Numbered from the stretch's first letter, positions 33,241 through 42,626 are shown. The stretch: 64,000 nucleotides of DNA from Thauera humireducens (GCF_001051995.2 NZ_CP014646.1:2790001-2854000); one strand, 5' to 3'. Notes: generated from the letters alone by a model not told the origin. A program made the numbers and translations.

Positions 33241-36003
33241 TCAGTGGGCTTCATCCCAGTTGTCCCCCGCCCCCACCTCCACCAGCAGCGGCACCTTGAG
33301 GTCTGCCACGCCGCCCATCAGCCTGGGCAGCTCGGCGCGGATCGTGTCGAGCTCGGCCTTCGGCACCTCCAGCACCAGTTCGTCGTGCACCTGCAGCACC
33401 AGCTTCGACTTCAGCCCCGAGCCCGCCAGCCAGTCGCTCACCGCGATCATCGCCTTCTTGATCAGGTCGGCGGCCGTACCCTGCATCGGCGCGTTGATCG
33501 CCGCGCGCTCGGCGGCCTGGCGGCGGCCGGCCTGGCTGGCGCGGATGTCGGGCAGGTAGAGGCGGCGGCCGAACACGGTCTCGACGAAGCCCTGCTCGCG
33601 CGCCTCGACGCGGGTGCGCTCCATGTAGTCGGCAACGCCGGGGTAGCGCGCGAAGTAGCGGTCGATCCAGCCCTGCGCCGCGGCGCGCTCGATGCCGAGG
33701 TTCTTCGCCAGGCCGTGCGCGCTCATGCCGTAGATGAGGCCGAAGTTGATCACCTTGGCGTAGCGGCGCTGTTCGCTGGTGACCTCCGCCGGCGGCACGC
33801 CGAAGACTTCGCCGGCAGTGGCGCGGTGCACGTCCTCGCCGTGGGCGAAGGCTTCGAGCAGGCGGGCGTCGCCCGACAGGTGGGCCATGATGCGCAACTC
33901 GATCTGCGAGTAGTCGGCCGATACGATGAAGTGGTCCTTGGGCGCGATGAAGGCGGCGCGGATGCGGCGGCCTTCCGGCGTGCGGATCGGAATGTTCTGC
34001 AGGTTGGGCTCGGAGCTCGAAAGCCGGCCGGTGACGGCGGTGGCCTGCGAGAAGCTGGTATGCACCCGGCCGGTCTTCGGATTGACCATGCGTGGCAGCT
34101 TGTCGGCGTAGGTGCTCTTGAGCTTCGACAGGCTGCGGTGTTCGAGCAGCAGCTTGGGCAGCGGGTAGTCCTCGGCAAGCTTCTCCAGCACCTCCTCGTC
34201 GGTGGAGGGCTGGCCGGTGGCGGTCTTCTTGACCACCGGCAGGCCGAGCTTGCCGAACAGGATCTCGCCGAGCTGCTTGGGCGAACCGAGGTTGAAGGGC
34301 TGGCCAGCGAGGTCATGGGCCTCGCGCTCCAGCTCGTGCAGGCGGCGGCCGAGTTCCTCGGAATGCTGGCTGAGCAGGAAAGGGTCGATGAGCACCCCGG
34401 TGCGCTCCATCTGCTGCAGCACCGACAACACCGGCAGCTCGATGTCGCGGTACAGCGCAGCAAGCTGCGGCGTGGCTTCGAGCTGCGGCCACAGGTGCTC
34501 GTGCAGGCGCAGGGTCACATCCGCGTCCTCGGCGGCGTACTCGGTGGCGCGGTCGATGGCGACCTCGTCGAAGCCGATCTGCTTGGCGCCCTTGCCGCAG
34601 ACCTCGGTATAGGGGAGTGTCGTCAGCCCGAGGTGGCGCTTGGCGAGCGAATCCATGTCGTGCGGCTTGTCGGACTCCAGCACGTAGGATTCGAGCAGGG
34701 TGTCGTGCGCGATGCCGCGCAGCCTGATGTCATGGTTAGCGAGCACGTGGGCGTCGTACTTCAGGTTCTGGCCCAGCTTGGCATGCTGGTCCGACTCCAG
34801 CCAGGGCTTGAGCCTGTCCAGCACCTCGGCCAGCGGCAGTTGTCCAGGCACGTCAGCGCCGCGATGCGCCAGCGGCAGGTAGGCGGCTTCGCCCGCGTCG
34901 GTCGAGAAGGACATGCCGACCAGGCGCGCAGCCATCGGTTCGAGGCTGGTGGTCTCGGTGTCGAAGGCAGTGAGTTCGGCCGCCGTGATCTTCGCCAGCC
35001 AGACGTCGAAGCTGGCCCAGTCGAGAATCGAAACGTAGCCGCCGCGATGCGCCCCCGGCTCGCCCGGTGGGTCGTCGGCCACCTCGGCCACCTCGGCCGG
35101 CTCGGCGGCGAAGCGGCGGCTGTCGGTCGCCGCCTTCGACGCCGCGACGCTCGCCGCGCCGCCGTCCAGGTCCTTGAGCCAGCCGCGAAACTCGAAGCGC
35201 TCGTACAGCGCGCGCAGCGCCGCCTTGTCGTCGTCGCGCGCCGGCAGCTCGTCCAGTGCCACGGGCAGTTCGACGTCGGTCGCCACCGTCACCAGCCTGC
35301 GCCCCAGCGGCAGGAAGTCCAGGTGCTTGCGCAGGTTCTCGCCAACCTTGCCCCCGACCTTGTCGGCGTTAGCGACCAGGTTGTCGAGGGTGCCGTACTC
35401 GGTGAGCCACTTCACCGCGGTCTTGGGACCGCACTTCTCCACGCCGGGCACATTGTCCACCGTGTCGCCGACCAAGGCCAGGTAGTCGACGATGCGCTCC
35501 GGCGGCACGCCGAACTTCGCTTCCACGCCGGCCGCGTCCAGCACCTCCTCGCTCATCGTGTTGACCCAGCGCACCCCGGGACGCACGAGCTGGGTAAGGT
35601 CCTTGTCGCCGGTCGAGATCACGACTTCCCAGCCGCGCTCGAGCGCCTGGCGGGTCAGCGTGCCGATGACGTCGTCGGCCTCCACGCCTTCCACCGACAG
35701 CAGCGGCCAACCCTCGGCCTGCACCGCCTCGTGCAGCGGCGCGATCTGCGCGCGCAGGTCGTCGGGCATCGGCGGACGGTGCGACTTGTACTCGGGATAC
35801 CAGTCGTCGCGGAAGGTCTTGCCCTTGGCGTCGAACACGCAAGCGCGGAATTCCGCCTTGTAGTCGCTTTCCAGCCGACGTAGCATCGAAAGCACTCCCC
35901 GGATCGCCCCCGTCGGCTCGCCCTGCGAATTGCGCAGGGCGGGCAGCGCATGGAAAGCGCGATAGAGATAGCTGGAGCCATCGACGAGCAGCAGGGTCGG
36001 CAT
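33241..36003 (-). CDS. polA: DNA polymerase I
   Basis: 920-residue family A polymerase for Okazaki fragment processing and repair. The 5'-nuclease domain (about 1-290) starts LLLVDGSSYLYRAFHAL with Asp clusters such as GVEADDVIGTL and STGDKDLTQLV. The 3'-5' exonuclease domain (about 320-510) keeps its metal site (AFDTETTSLE), so proofreading looks intact. The polymerase domain has SADYSQIELRIMAHLSGD, RRYAKVINFGLIYGMSAHGL and VHDELVLEVP. The ATG at 36003 begins at the first beta strand. Divergent from the LOG-family gene. A long reverse-strand frame across it is a GC-driven shadow. Confidence 0.98.
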   Translation of the reverse strand: MPTLLLVDGSSYLYRAFHALPALRNSQGEPTGAIRGVLSMLRRLESDYKAEFRACVFDAKGKTFRDDWYPEYKSHRPPMPDDLRAQIAPLHEAVQAEGWPLLSVEGVEADDVIGTLTRQALERGWEVVISTGDKDLTQLVRPGVRWVNTMSEEVLDAAGVEAKFGVPPERIVDYLALVGDTVDNVPGVEKCGPKTAVKWLTEYGTLDNLVANADKVGGKVGENLRKHLDFLPLGRRLVTVATDVELPVALDELPARDDDKAALRALYERFEFRGWLKDLDGGAASVAASKAATDSRRFAAEPAEVAEVADDPPGEPGAHRGGYVSILDWASFDVWLAKITAAELTAFDTETTSLEPMAARLVGMSFSTDAGEAAYLPLAHRGADVPGQLPLAEVLDRLKPWLESDQHAKLGQNLKYDAHVLANHDIRLRGIAHDTLLESYVLESDKPHDMDSLAKRHLGLTTLPYTEVCGKGAKQIGFDEVAIDRATEYAAEDADVTLRLHEHLWPQLEATPQLAALYRDIELPVLSVLQQMERTGVLIDPFLLSQHSEELGRRLHELEREAHDLAGQPFNLGSPKQLGEILFGKLGLPVVKKTATGQPSTDEEVLEKLAEDYPLPKLLLEHRSLSKLKSTYADKLPRMVNPKTGRVHTSFSQATAVTGRLSSSEPNLQNIPIRTPEGRRIRAAFIAPKDHFIVSADYSQIELRIMAHLSGDARLLEAFAHGEDVHRATAGEVFGVPPAEVTSEQRRYAKVINFGLIYGMSAHGLAKNLGIERAAAQGWIDRYFARYPGVADYMERTRVEAREQGFVETVFGRRLYLPDIRASQAGRRQAAERAAINAPMQGTAADLIKKAMIAVSDWLAGSGLKSKLVLQVHDELVLEVPKAELDTIRAELPRLMGGVADLKVPLLVEVGAGDNWDEAH

Positions 36004-36088
36004 GGTGAAAAATCCTTGCGGGGAAACCGCGTGGGCAAGGCCGCACTCAAACCGACATGGGCGCCCGACGCACAATCAAGAGAACAAC

Positions 36089-36814
36089 ATGACCGCGAAA
36101 GAAAAACTCCCCCGCAGCGTGCCCGACAGCACCGCACCGCGCTACAACGCGCGCGAGTCCTGGCGAATCTTCGGAATTATGGCAGAGTTCGTCGAGGCGA
36201 CCGAACGCCTCGCCTCGATCCGCCCCGCCGTGTCGATCTTCGGCAGCGCACGCACGCCGCCCGACCACCTGTACTACATCCTCACCGAACAGATCGCCCG
36301 CCTGCTGTCCGATTCGGGCTTCGCCGTCATCTCCGGCGGCGGACCGGGCATCATGGAAGCGGCCAACAAGGGTGCCTATTTCGGCAAGAGTCCGTCGGTG
36401 GGTCTCAACATCCAGCTGCCGCTGGAGCAGAGCGCCAACCCCTACCAGGACATCTCGCAGACCTTCCAGCACTTCTTCGCGCGCAAGTTCATGTTCGTGA
36501 AGTTCGCCGCGGCCTATGTCGTGATGCCCGGCGGCTTCGGCACGCTCGACGAGCTGCTCGAGGCGATGACGCTGGTGCAGACGAAGAAGAGCCGCCGCAT
36601 CCCGATCATCCTGGTGCATCGCCCGTTCTGGCAGGGCCTGCTCGACTGGCTGCGCGACCGCTTGGTCGCCGAAGGCATGATCAGCGCCGAGGACCTCGAC
36701 CTGGTGCAGGTCATCGACAAGCCCGAGGAGGTCGTCGAGGCCATCTTCAAGCACTACGAACGCCGCGGTTTCCAGCCCCTGCCGGCCGAACACGAGATGA
36801 TGCTGAACCTGTGA
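36089..36814 (+). CDS. LOG-family protein (TIGR00730), putative nucleotide 5'-monophosphate phosphoribohydrolase
   Basis: 241-residue Rossmann-fold protein. VSIFGSARTPPDHLYYILTE, ISGGGPGIMEAANKGAYFGKS and VMPGGFGTLDELLEAMTLVQ carry the LOG signature (GGGxGxME and PGGxGTxxE), where Arg and Glu residues cleave the N-glycosidic bond of AMP-type nucleotides or cytokinin ribotides. The longer N-terminal (WRIFGIMAEFVEATERL) and C-terminal extensions put it in the larger LOG subgroup close to PpnN-like proteins. ATG at 36089 preceded by AAGAGAA. Divergent from polA. Physiological substrate not certain. Confidence 0.88.
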   Translation: MTAKEKLPRSVPDSTAPRYNARESWRIFGIMAEFVEATERLASIRPAVSIFGSARTPPDHLYYILTEQIARLLSDSGFAVISGGGPGIMEAANKGAYFGKSPSVGLNIQLPLEQSANPYQDISQTFQHFFARKFMFVKFAAAYVVMPGGFGTLDELLEAMTLVQTKKSRRIPIILVHRPFWQGLLDWLRDRLVAEGMISAEDLDLVQVIDKPEEVVEAIFKHYERRGFQPLPAEHEMMLNL

Positions 36815-36913
36815 GCGCCGTTCCCCTTGCTGCCCCTCTGGCCGGCAGCGAGGCGCCGGCACAGCCTTGCACGGCTTAAACCGCTAGAATTACGGCATCT
36901 CCAGGAGAACACC

Positions 36914-37234
36914 ATGCGCCGCACCCTGATCGCCCTCCTGCTGGCCGCCGCCGTCCCGGCTTTCGCCCAGCAGCCCCCTGTCCTCGAGCCCATCCCCGAG
37001 CCGCCGCCGATGCCGACCGGCGCCGAGACCGACGAGCCCGAGGTCACCATCGTCCAGCGCGGCGAGGACACCGTCACCGAGTACCGCATCCGCGGCAAGC
37101 TCTACATGGTCAAGGTCACGCCACCGCATGGCGTGCCCTACTACCTGATCGACAAGGAAGGCACCGGCCAGATGGTGCGCCACGATGGCGCGGCCGACCT
37201 CGCCGTGCCGATGTGGGTGATCAAGTCCTGGTGA
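36914..37234 (+). CDS. secreted small protein, DUF2782 family
   Basis: 106-residue protein with a signal peptide (MRRTLIALLLAAAVPAFAQ, cleavage likely after A-F-A), a proline-rich linker, and a compact beta domain EVTIVQRGEDTVTEYRIRG, LYMVKVTPPHGVPYYLIDKEG, VPMWVIKSW that matches DUF2782 of betaproteobacteria. Function unknown; periplasmic. It typically precedes thrB and polA in this group, as here. A strong AGGAGA site is 6 bases before ATG. Its stop overlaps the next start (GTGA). Confidence 0.85.
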   Translation: MRRTLIALLLAAAVPAFAQQPPVLEPIPEPPPMPTGAETDEPEVTIVQRGEDTVTEYRIRGKLYMVKVTPPHGVPYYLIDKEGTGQMVRHDGAADLAVPMWVIKSW

Positions 37235-37776
37235 GCACTCCGGTGCCGGCCCGCCTGCGCAGCTTCGCACCGGTCGCCCGCGCCGATGCGCGGGTGCTCG
37301 TGCTCGGCAGCATGCCGGGCGCCGCCTCGCTGGCTGCGGCGGAGTACTACGCCCACCCGCGCAACGCGTTCTGGCCGATCATGGGCGCGCTGTTCGGCGC
37401 CGGTCCGGCCCGGCCCTACGCCGAGCGCCTGCAGCGCCTGAGCGCGGCTGGCATCGCGCTGTGGGACGTCATCGCCGCCTGCGAACGCGACGGCAGCCTC
37501 GACAGCGCCATCGCGCCCGACAGCGTCGAGCCGAACGACTTCGCCCGCCTGTTCCGCGACTGCCCGCATATCGCCCACGTGTTCTTCAACGGCACGGCCG
37601 CCGAAACCGCCTTCCGCCGCCACGTGCGCGGCCGCATCGCCCTGCCTGCCCTGCGCCTCACCCGCCTGCCCTCGACCAGCCCGGCGCATGCCGCGCGCGG
37701 CTTCGATGCGAAGCTCGCCGCCTGGCAGGTGGTGCGCGAGGCCGCAACGGCTGCCGGTCACGCCCTCGCGGCCTGA
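37231..37776 (+). CDS. DNA-deoxyinosine/uracil glycosylase (Mug/UDG superfamily)
   Basis: 181-residue base-excision repair glycosylase of the hypoxanthine-DNA glycosylase type. The motif LVLGSMPGAASLAAAEYYAHP is the active-site loop (GSxPG) of this UDG branch, followed by RNAFWPIMGALFG; FFNGTAAETAF and LTRLPSTSPAHA form the minor-groove and leucine-loop elements. The GTG at 37231, overlapping the previous stop, is preferred over a GTG at 37213. It would remove deaminated adenine (hypoxanthine) or uracil; exact substrate not proven. Part of a probable DUF2782-glycosylase-thrB run. Confidence 0.85.
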   Translation: MSTPVPARLRSFAPVARADARVLVLGSMPGAASLAAAEYYAHPRNAFWPIMGALFGAGPARPYAERLQRLSAAGIALWDVIAACERDGSLDSAIAPDSVEPNDFARLFRDCPHIAHVFFNGTAAETAFRRHVRGRIALPALRLTRLPSTSPAHAARGFDAKLAAWQVVREAATAAGHALAA

Positions 37777-37807
37777 TCCCTTCCAGCGTTTCGCTCCCGG
37801 AGCCTGC

Positions 37808-38761
37808 ATGTCCGTCTTCACCCCCGTTCCCGAACCCATCCTCGCCGACTGGCTGAAGGACTACGCCATCGGCCGGCTGGTGGAACTCAAGGGCATCTCC
37901 GCCGGCGTCCAGAACAGCAACTTTTTCGTCACCACCACGCTCGGCCGCTACGTGCTGACGCTGTTCGAAGACATGTCGCGCGCCGAGCTGCCCTACTACC
38001 TGCACCTGATGGCGCACCTCGCACGTCACGGTCTGCCGGTGCCCGGTCCGATCGCCAACCGCCACAACGAATACCTCGGCACGCTGCAGGAGCGCCCCGC
38101 CGCACTGGTCGTGCGCCTGTCGGGCGCCTCCGAGATGAACCCGGGCGTCGCGCACTGCGAAAAGGTCGGCGCCATGCTCGCCGGCCTGCACCTGGCCGGC
38201 CAGTCCTACGGCCGCCGCCAGGAGAACCCGCGCGGCGCGGGCTGGCGCAGCGCCACGGCCGCCGTCGTGCGGCCGTTCCTGCCCGCCGACGAACAGGCCC
38301 TGCTCGACGCCGAACTCGCCTTCCAGGCCAGCGTGGACATCGAATCGCTGCCCGCCGGCGCCATCCACGCCGACCTGTTCCGCGACAACGTGCTGTGGGA
38401 CGACGACGATGGCACGCCGCGCATCGGCGGCGTCATCGACTTCTACTTCGCCGGCTACGACGCACTGCTGTTCGACGTCGCCGTCACCGTCAACGACTGG
38501 TGCGCCCAGCCCGACGCAGCGCTCGATCCGCAGCGCACCGCCGCCCTGCTCGAGGCCTATCACGCCGAACGCCCCTTCACCGACGCCGAGCGCGCCGCCT
38601 GGCCCGCCATGCTGCGCGCCGCCGCGCTGCGCTTCTGGCTGTCGCGCGCCGCCGACTTCCACCAGCCGCGCGCGGGCGAGATGGTGCTGGTGAAGGACCC
38701 CGACGAATACCGCGACATCCTGCGTCTGCGCGCCGCCTGCGTGCCGCCCCTGCCGCTATGA
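37808..38761 (+). CDS. thrB: homoserine kinase ThrB (APH-fold type)
   Basis: 317-residue kinase phosphorylating L-homoserine for threonine synthesis. It belongs to the aminoglycoside-phosphotransferase-fold ThrB of alpha/betaproteobacteria, not the GHMP-fold ThrB of E. coli. ISAGVQNSNFFVTTTLGRYVLTLFE is the nucleotide-loop region; AIHADLFRDNVLWDDD is the catalytic HxDxxxxN loop; GVIDFYFAGYDALLFDVAVTVNDW the metal-binding D. ATG at 37808 after GGAGCCTGC. Overlaps the next gene by ATGA. Length standard (about 315). Confidence 0.93.
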   Translation: MSVFTPVPEPILADWLKDYAIGRLVELKGISAGVQNSNFFVTTTLGRYVLTLFEDMSRAELPYYLHLMAHLARHGLPVPGPIANRHNEYLGTLQERPAALVVRLSGASEMNPGVAHCEKVGAMLAGLHLAGQSYGRRQENPRGAGWRSATAAVVRPFLPADEQALLDAELAFQASVDIESLPAGAIHADLFRDNVLWDDDDGTPRIGGVIDFYFAGYDALLFDVAVTVNDWCAQPDAALDPQRTAALLEAYHAERPFTDAERAAWPAMLRAAALRFWLSRAADFHQPRAGEMVLVKDPDEYRDILRLRAACVPPLPL

Positions 38762-39570
38762 ACACGCACCGGCGTCACCCGCCCCCGCCCGCCCCAGGCG
38801 ACGTCGTCCCCGGCCACGCCCTGCAGTGGCTCGCCGACGGCTGGCGCCTGTTCTTGAAGGCGCCCGGCGTATGGGCCATCCAGGCGCTGATCCTGTTCGT
38901 GATCCTCGCCGCGCTCGGTGTCCTGCCCTTCCTCGGCTGGGCCGCGGCGCCCATCGCCCTGCCGGTGCTGGTCGGCGGCATGCTCGCCGGCGCGCAGGCG
39001 CTCGACCGCGGCCAGGCGCTGCGCGTGGACCACCTGTTCGAGGGCATCCGCCGCCATGCCGGCAACCTGCTGCTGGTCGGCGTCTTCCACCTGCTCGGCG
39101 CGCTGCTGGCGGCGCTGATCGCCGCGGCCATCGGCGGCAGTGCCGTGCTCACCGGCATGGTCGTCGGCGCGGTGCCCGGCGCGGGCGTGGCGGCCGGCGG
39201 CATGATGCTCGGCGTGCTCGTGTTCACCGTGCTGTGGGCGCTGCTGATGATGGCGCTGTGGTTCGCCCCTGCGCTGGTCATGCTGCACGACGTCGCCCCG
39301 CTCGACGCCATGAAGCTGTCGGCGCGTGCATGCATGCACAACCTGCTCGCCTTCCTCGTGCTCGCCACCCTGCTCTACGTGCTGGTGTGGGTGGCCATGA
39401 TCCCTGCCGGGCTCGGCATGCTGGCGCTGATCCCGGTGATCGCCGGCGCGCTGTATGCGGCCTGGCGCGAGACCTTCGCGCCGGCACTGCCCGCCCTGCC
39501 GTCGCCGGACGCCCTCGTAGCCGACGCCCCTCCCGCACCGCCCCCCGGCGACGTGCCGCCCCAGACCTGA
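38758..39570 (+). CDS. BPSS1780-family membrane protein
   Basis: 270-residue integral membrane protein with about five to six hydrophobic segments, hydrophilic proline-rich N- and C-termini, and the family's sequence WLADGWRLFLKAPGVWAIQALI. Members are found in tandem in betaproteobacteria; function unknown. Contains a long glycine/alanine-rich membrane region (GSAVLTGMVVGAVPGAGVAAGG). Overlaps thrB by 4 bases and is followed 10 bases later by a paralogue, so the two are likely co-expressed and may form a complex. Confidence 0.8.
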   Translation: MNTHRRHPPPPAPGDVVPGHALQWLADGWRLFLKAPGVWAIQALILFVILAALGVLPFLGWAAAPIALPVLVGGMLAGAQALDRGQALRVDHLFEGIRRHAGNLLLVGVFHLLGALLAALIAAAIGGSAVLTGMVVGAVPGAGVAAGGMMLGVLVFTVLWALLMMALWFAPALVMLHDVAPLDAMKLSARACMHNLLAFLVLATLLYVLVWVAMIPAGLGMLALIPVIAGALYAAWRETFAPALPALPSPDALVADAPPAPPPGDVPPQT

Positions 39571-39580
39571 AGACCCACTC

Positions 39581-40384
39581 ATGCAAGCAAACCAACTCCC
39601 CTCCCAGCGCGGCTGGGCCTGGCTGCGCGAAGGCCTGCAGCTGTGGCGCCGCAACCCGGCGCTGCTCACCTTCGCTGCCTTCGGCTACCTGCTCACGCTG
39701 GTCGTAATCAGCATCGTGCCGCTCATCGGTCAGCTCGCCTCTTCGCTGATCATGCCGGCGCTGTCGGTCGGCGTGCTCAACGCCTGCCGCGCCATCGACG
39801 CAGGCCGCAAGGTCGGCCCCGACGTGCTGTTCTCGGGCTTTCGCACCAACCTGCAGGCGCTCGTCACCATCGGCGGCATCTACCTCATCGGCACCCTTGT
39901 CGTGCTGTTCCTGGTCGGACTGGTCGACGACGGCACGCTGGCGCAGGCAATGCGCAGCGGCGAGATCGACGAACAGGCCGCGGCCGACTCCAACCTCGGC
40001 TTCTCGCTGCTGGTGGCGCTGCTGCTGTCGACCCCGCTGATGATGGCCTACTGGTTCGCGCCGATGCTGGCCGCGTGGTGGAAGATACCGGCCCCCAAGG
40101 CGATGTTCTTCAGCTTCTACGCCTGCCTGCGCAACTGGCGGCCCTTCCTGGCCTACGCCGTGGGGCTGCTGCTGTTCGGCGCTTTCGTCCCCGGCCTCGT
40201 CATCGGCGTCCTCGGCCTGGTGTCGCCGACACTCGCCACACTGGCTTCCTTCCCGGTGCCGCTGATCCTGATCCCGGTGCTGTTCGCCAGCTTCTTCGCC
40301 AATGCCCGCGACGTGTTCGGCCTGCCCGAGGGCAACGCCGCGCGCGTGCTGACCCCGTCCGACAACGATGCCACGCCCGACTGA
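39581..40384 (+). CDS. BPSS1780-family membrane protein (paralogue)
   Basis: 267 residues, about six hydrophobic segments. The start RGWAWLREGLQLWRRNPALLTF aligns with the same position of the preceding protein (WLADGWRLFLKAPGVW), so the two are tandem paralogues. Further family features are MPALSVGVLNACRAIDAG and PLMMAYWFAPMLAAWWKIPAPKAMFFSFYACLRNW. No catalytic motif is visible. The end overlaps the start of nadD by 17 bases, suggesting coupled expression. Function unknown. Confidence 0.82.
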   Translation: MQANQLPSQRGWAWLREGLQLWRRNPALLTFAAFGYLLTLVVISIVPLIGQLASSLIMPALSVGVLNACRAIDAGRKVGPDVLFSGFRTNLQALVTIGGIYLIGTLVVLFLVGLVDDGTLAQAMRSGEIDEQAAADSNLGFSLLVALLLSTPLMMAYWFAPMLAAWWKIPAPKAMFFSFYACLRNWRPFLAYAVGLLLFGAFVPGLVIGVLGLVSPTLATLASFPVPLILIPVLFASFFANARDVFGLPEGNAARVLTPSDNDATPD

Positions 40385-41054
40385 GCAGCCGGACGGCAGC
40401 GGCCCGCTGGGCCTGCTCGGCGGCACCTTCGACCCGATCCACCTCGGCCACCTGCGGCTGGCCGAAGAGGCGCGCGAAGCACTTGGGCTGGCGCGCGTGC
40501 GCCTGATCCCCGCCGGCCAGCCGCCCCACCGCGGCGAGCCCGGCAGCACCGCCGACGACCGGCTGGCCATGGCGCGGCTCGCCGCGGCCGGCAATCCCGG
40601 CTTCGAGATCGACGATGGCGAGGTCCGCAGCGAACGCAAGAGCTATACCGTGCTCACGCTCGAACGCCTGCGCGCCGAACTCGGTCCGCAGCGTCCGCTG
40701 GTGCTGATCCTCGGTGCCGACGCCTTCGAAGGCCTGCCGGCCTGGCACCGATGGCAGGAAATCTTCGGCCTGGCGCACATCGCCGTCGCCAACCGCCCCG
40801 GCTATTCGCCGCACGCCCGCCGCTGGCCGGCCACGCTGTCGCCGGCGCTCGCCGCCGCCTGCCAGGACCGCCACGCAGCGGACCCCGCCGAGTTGCGCCA
40901 CACCCCGGCCGGCCGCGTCCTGCCCTTCGACATGACCCCGCTGGCGATTTCGGCGTCGCTGATCCGCGACCTCATCGGCCACGGGCACAGCGCACGCTAT
41001 TTGCTGCCCGATTCCGTTCTCGACTATATTGAAACGCATGGGCTTTACCGCTGA
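40368..41054 (+). CDS. nadD: nicotinate-nucleotide adenylyltransferase
   Basis: 228-residue nucleotidyltransferase that joins nicotinate mononucleotide and ATP to give deamido-NAD. LLGGTFDPIHLGHLRLAEEA is the G-x-F-D-P-x-H-x-G-H active site; VLIPAGQPPHR-like LIPAGQPPHRGEPG and ILGADAFEGLPAWHRWQEI are substrate-binding segments; ISASLIRDLIGHG corresponds to the ISSTxIR ATP motif. Its length is slightly over the usual 215 because of a polar N-terminus. Starts inside the end of the BPSS1780-like gene. Followed by rsfS and rlmH as in most proteobacteria. Confidence 0.95.
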   Translation: MPRPTEQPDGSGPLGLLGGTFDPIHLGHLRLAEEAREALGLARVRLIPAGQPPHRGEPGSTADDRLAMARLAAAGNPGFEIDDGEVRSERKSYTVLTLERLRAELGPQRPLVLILGADAFEGLPAWHRWQEIFGLAHIAVANRPGYSPHARRWPATLSPALAAACQDRHAADPAELRHTPAGRVLPFDMTPLAISASLIRDLIGHGHSARYLLPDSVLDYIETHGLYR

Positions 41055-41138
41055 GGCGGTTACGAGCCCTTTTGTTTTTCACCGTATTCCCTGTTTTTTG
41101 TCCTCCCTCACCCAACCAACCGGACCTGCCCCCTCTTG

Positions 41139-41501
41139 ATGGATACCCCCGCCCTGCAGCAGATCGTCGTTTCCGCCCTCGAAGACATCAAGGCGCGCGA
41201 CATCGAAGTCATCGACACCTCGCGCCACACCCCGCTGTTCGACCGCATCATCGTCGCCAGCGCCGAGTCGAACCGCCAGACCCGCGCCCTCGCGCGCAAC
41301 GTGCATGACAAGGTGCGCGAGGCCGGCGCCGACGTGATCAGCATCGAAGGCGAGGAAACCGGCGAGTGGGTGCTGGTCGACCTCGGCAGCATCGTCGTCC
41401 ACATCATGCAGCCAGCGGTGCGCAGCTACTACCGGCTGGAAGAGCTGTGGAACACCACCCCTGCCTCGCGCAAGCCGGCTCACGCCGCCGCGGGCGAGTG
41501 A
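41139..41501 (+). CDS. rsfS: ribosome silencing factor RsfS
   Basis: 120-residue RsfS/Iojap protein that binds L14 of the 50S subunit and blocks subunit joining in stationary phase. [40 protein letters not shown] and [20 protein letters not shown] are the conserved core; the tail [12 protein letters not shown] is typical. ATG at 41139 taken as start, with a TTG immediately before it. Ends 1 base before the rlmH start codon. Confidence 0.95.
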   Translation: MDTPALQQIVVSALEDIKARDIEVIDTSRHTPLFDRIIVASAESNRQTRALARNVHDKVREAGADVISIEGEETGEWVLVDLGSIVVHIMQPAVRSYYRLEELWNTTPASRKPAHAAAGE

Positions 41502-41502
41502 G

Positions 41503-41973
41503 TTGAAGCTGTTCGTCGTCGCCGTCGGCCATCGCATGCCCGCCTGGGTCGAGGCCGGCTTCGACGAGTTCGCGCGCCGCATGCCGCGCGAGCTGCCGCT
41601 GCAACTGGTCGAGGTGAAGGCCGAGCCGCGCACCAGCGGCAAGACGGTGGACGCGATGATGGCGGCCGAGGCCGCGCGCATCGAGGCGGCCCTGCCGCCG
41701 CGCTGCCGCCGCGTCATCCTCGACGAGCGCGGCGCCGACCTCTCCACCGTGGCGCTTTCGCGCCGGCTCGAGGCCTGGCAGGGCGAAGGCCAGGACGTCG
41801 CGCTGATCGTCGGCGGCCCCGACGGTCTGTCGCCCGGCTTCAAGGCCACGGCGCACGAGGCGATCCGCCTCTCCAGCCTGACCCTGCCGCACGCCCTGGT
41901 GCGCCCGCTGCTGGCCGAGGCGCTGTATCGCGCGTGGACGGTGCTGCGCAATCACCCCTATCATCGCGAATAA
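41503..41973 (+). CDS. rlmH: 23S rRNA pseudouridine-1915 N3-methyltransferase RlmH
   Basis: 156-residue SPOUT methyltransferase acting on m3-pseudouridine 1915 in the 70S ribosome. It starts with TTG at 41503 ([20 protein letters not shown]), the only start before the first strand. The SAM trefoil-knot segments are [33 protein letters not shown] and [23 protein letters not shown], ending NHPYHRE, where the C-terminal Y-H-R/K-E is diagnostic. Length is standard at 155-160. Directly after rsfS. Confidence 0.96.
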   Translation: MKLFVVAVGHRMPAWVEAGFDEFARRMPRELPLQLVEVKAEPRTSGKTVDAMMAAEAARIEAALPPRCRRVILDERGADLSTVALSRRLEAWQGEGQDVALIVGGPDGLSPGFKATAHEAIRLSSLTLPHALVRPLLAEALYRAWTVLRNHPYHRE

Positions 41974-41997
41974 ATATCCCTTGCTGCCAACGCACCG

Positions 41998-42609
41998 ATG
42001 AGCCTGCGCATCTACCTTGCCTCCAAGAGCCCACGCCGGCGTGAACTGCTGCGCCAGATCGGCGTGCAGTTCGATGTCCTGACCTTCCGCGGCGGCGAGC
42101 GCGGCGAAGACCCGGACGTCGACGAAACGCCGATCCCCGGCGAAGCCGTCGAGCACTACGTCGAACGCCTGGCACTGACCAAGGCCGACGCCGGGGTGCG
42201 CCGCATCCATTGGCGCAAGATGCTGCGCCGCCCGGTGCTGGCGGCGGACACCACGCTCGAACTCGACGGCGAAATCATCGGCAAGCCGGTCGATGCCGCC
42301 GATGCCCAGGCCATCCTGCGCAGGCTGTCGGGTCGCAGCCACCGCGTGCTGACCGCACTGGCCGTCAGCGACGGGCAGCGCACCCGCAGCAGACTGGCGG
42401 TGAGCACGGTGAAGTTCCGCGAACTGTCGGACAGCGAGATCCGCCTGTATGTCGCCAGCGGCGAACCCATGGACAAGGCAGGCGCCTACGGCATCCAGGG
42501 CAAGGCGGCGATCTTCATCGAGGAGATCCACGGCAGCTACTCGGGAATCATGGGCCTGCCGCTGTTCGAAACCGCGCAACTGCTCGAAGGCTTCGGCTAT
42601 TCTTTCTAG
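41998..42609 (+). CDS. maf: Maf-family nucleotide pyrophosphatase
   Basis: 203-residue Maf/HAM1-like house-cleaning pyrophosphatase acting on non-canonical or dTTP/UTP nucleotides. The N-terminal signature is LASKSPRRRELLRQIGV. VLAADTTLELDGEIIGKP contains the catalytic Asp, and GAYGIQGKAAIFIEEIHGSYSGIMGLPLFE matches the YceF/YhdE Maf pattern with the IxGxYxxVxGLP element. Among Maf subgroups the dTTP/UTP type (YhdE) is plausible given its place before rng. A very stable hairpin follows its stop. Confidence 0.92.
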   Translation: MSLRIYLASKSPRRRELLRQIGVQFDVLTFRGGERGEDPDVDETPIPGEAVEHYVERLALTKADAGVRRIHWRKMLRRPVLAADTTLELDGEIIGKPVDAADAQAILRRLSGRSHRVLTALAVSDGQRTRSRLAVSTVKFRELSDSEIRLYVASGEPMDKAGAYGIQGKAAIFIEEIHGSYSGIMGLPLFETAQLLEGFGYSF

Positions 42610-42626
42610 CCTGCGCGCGATGAGCC

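Noticed and set aside
31691..33559. 622-codon plus-strand frame across rmlC, the GmhA-HldE fusion and the polA end
   Set aside because: It crosses three well-supported genes and has low-complexity composition with no motif.
33220..35883. 887-codon open frame antisense to polA
   Set aside because: The opposite strand encodes a full, motif-complete DNA polymerase I; the antisense frame is His/Gln/Arg/Ala-rich with no recognisable domain, as expected from high-GC third positions.
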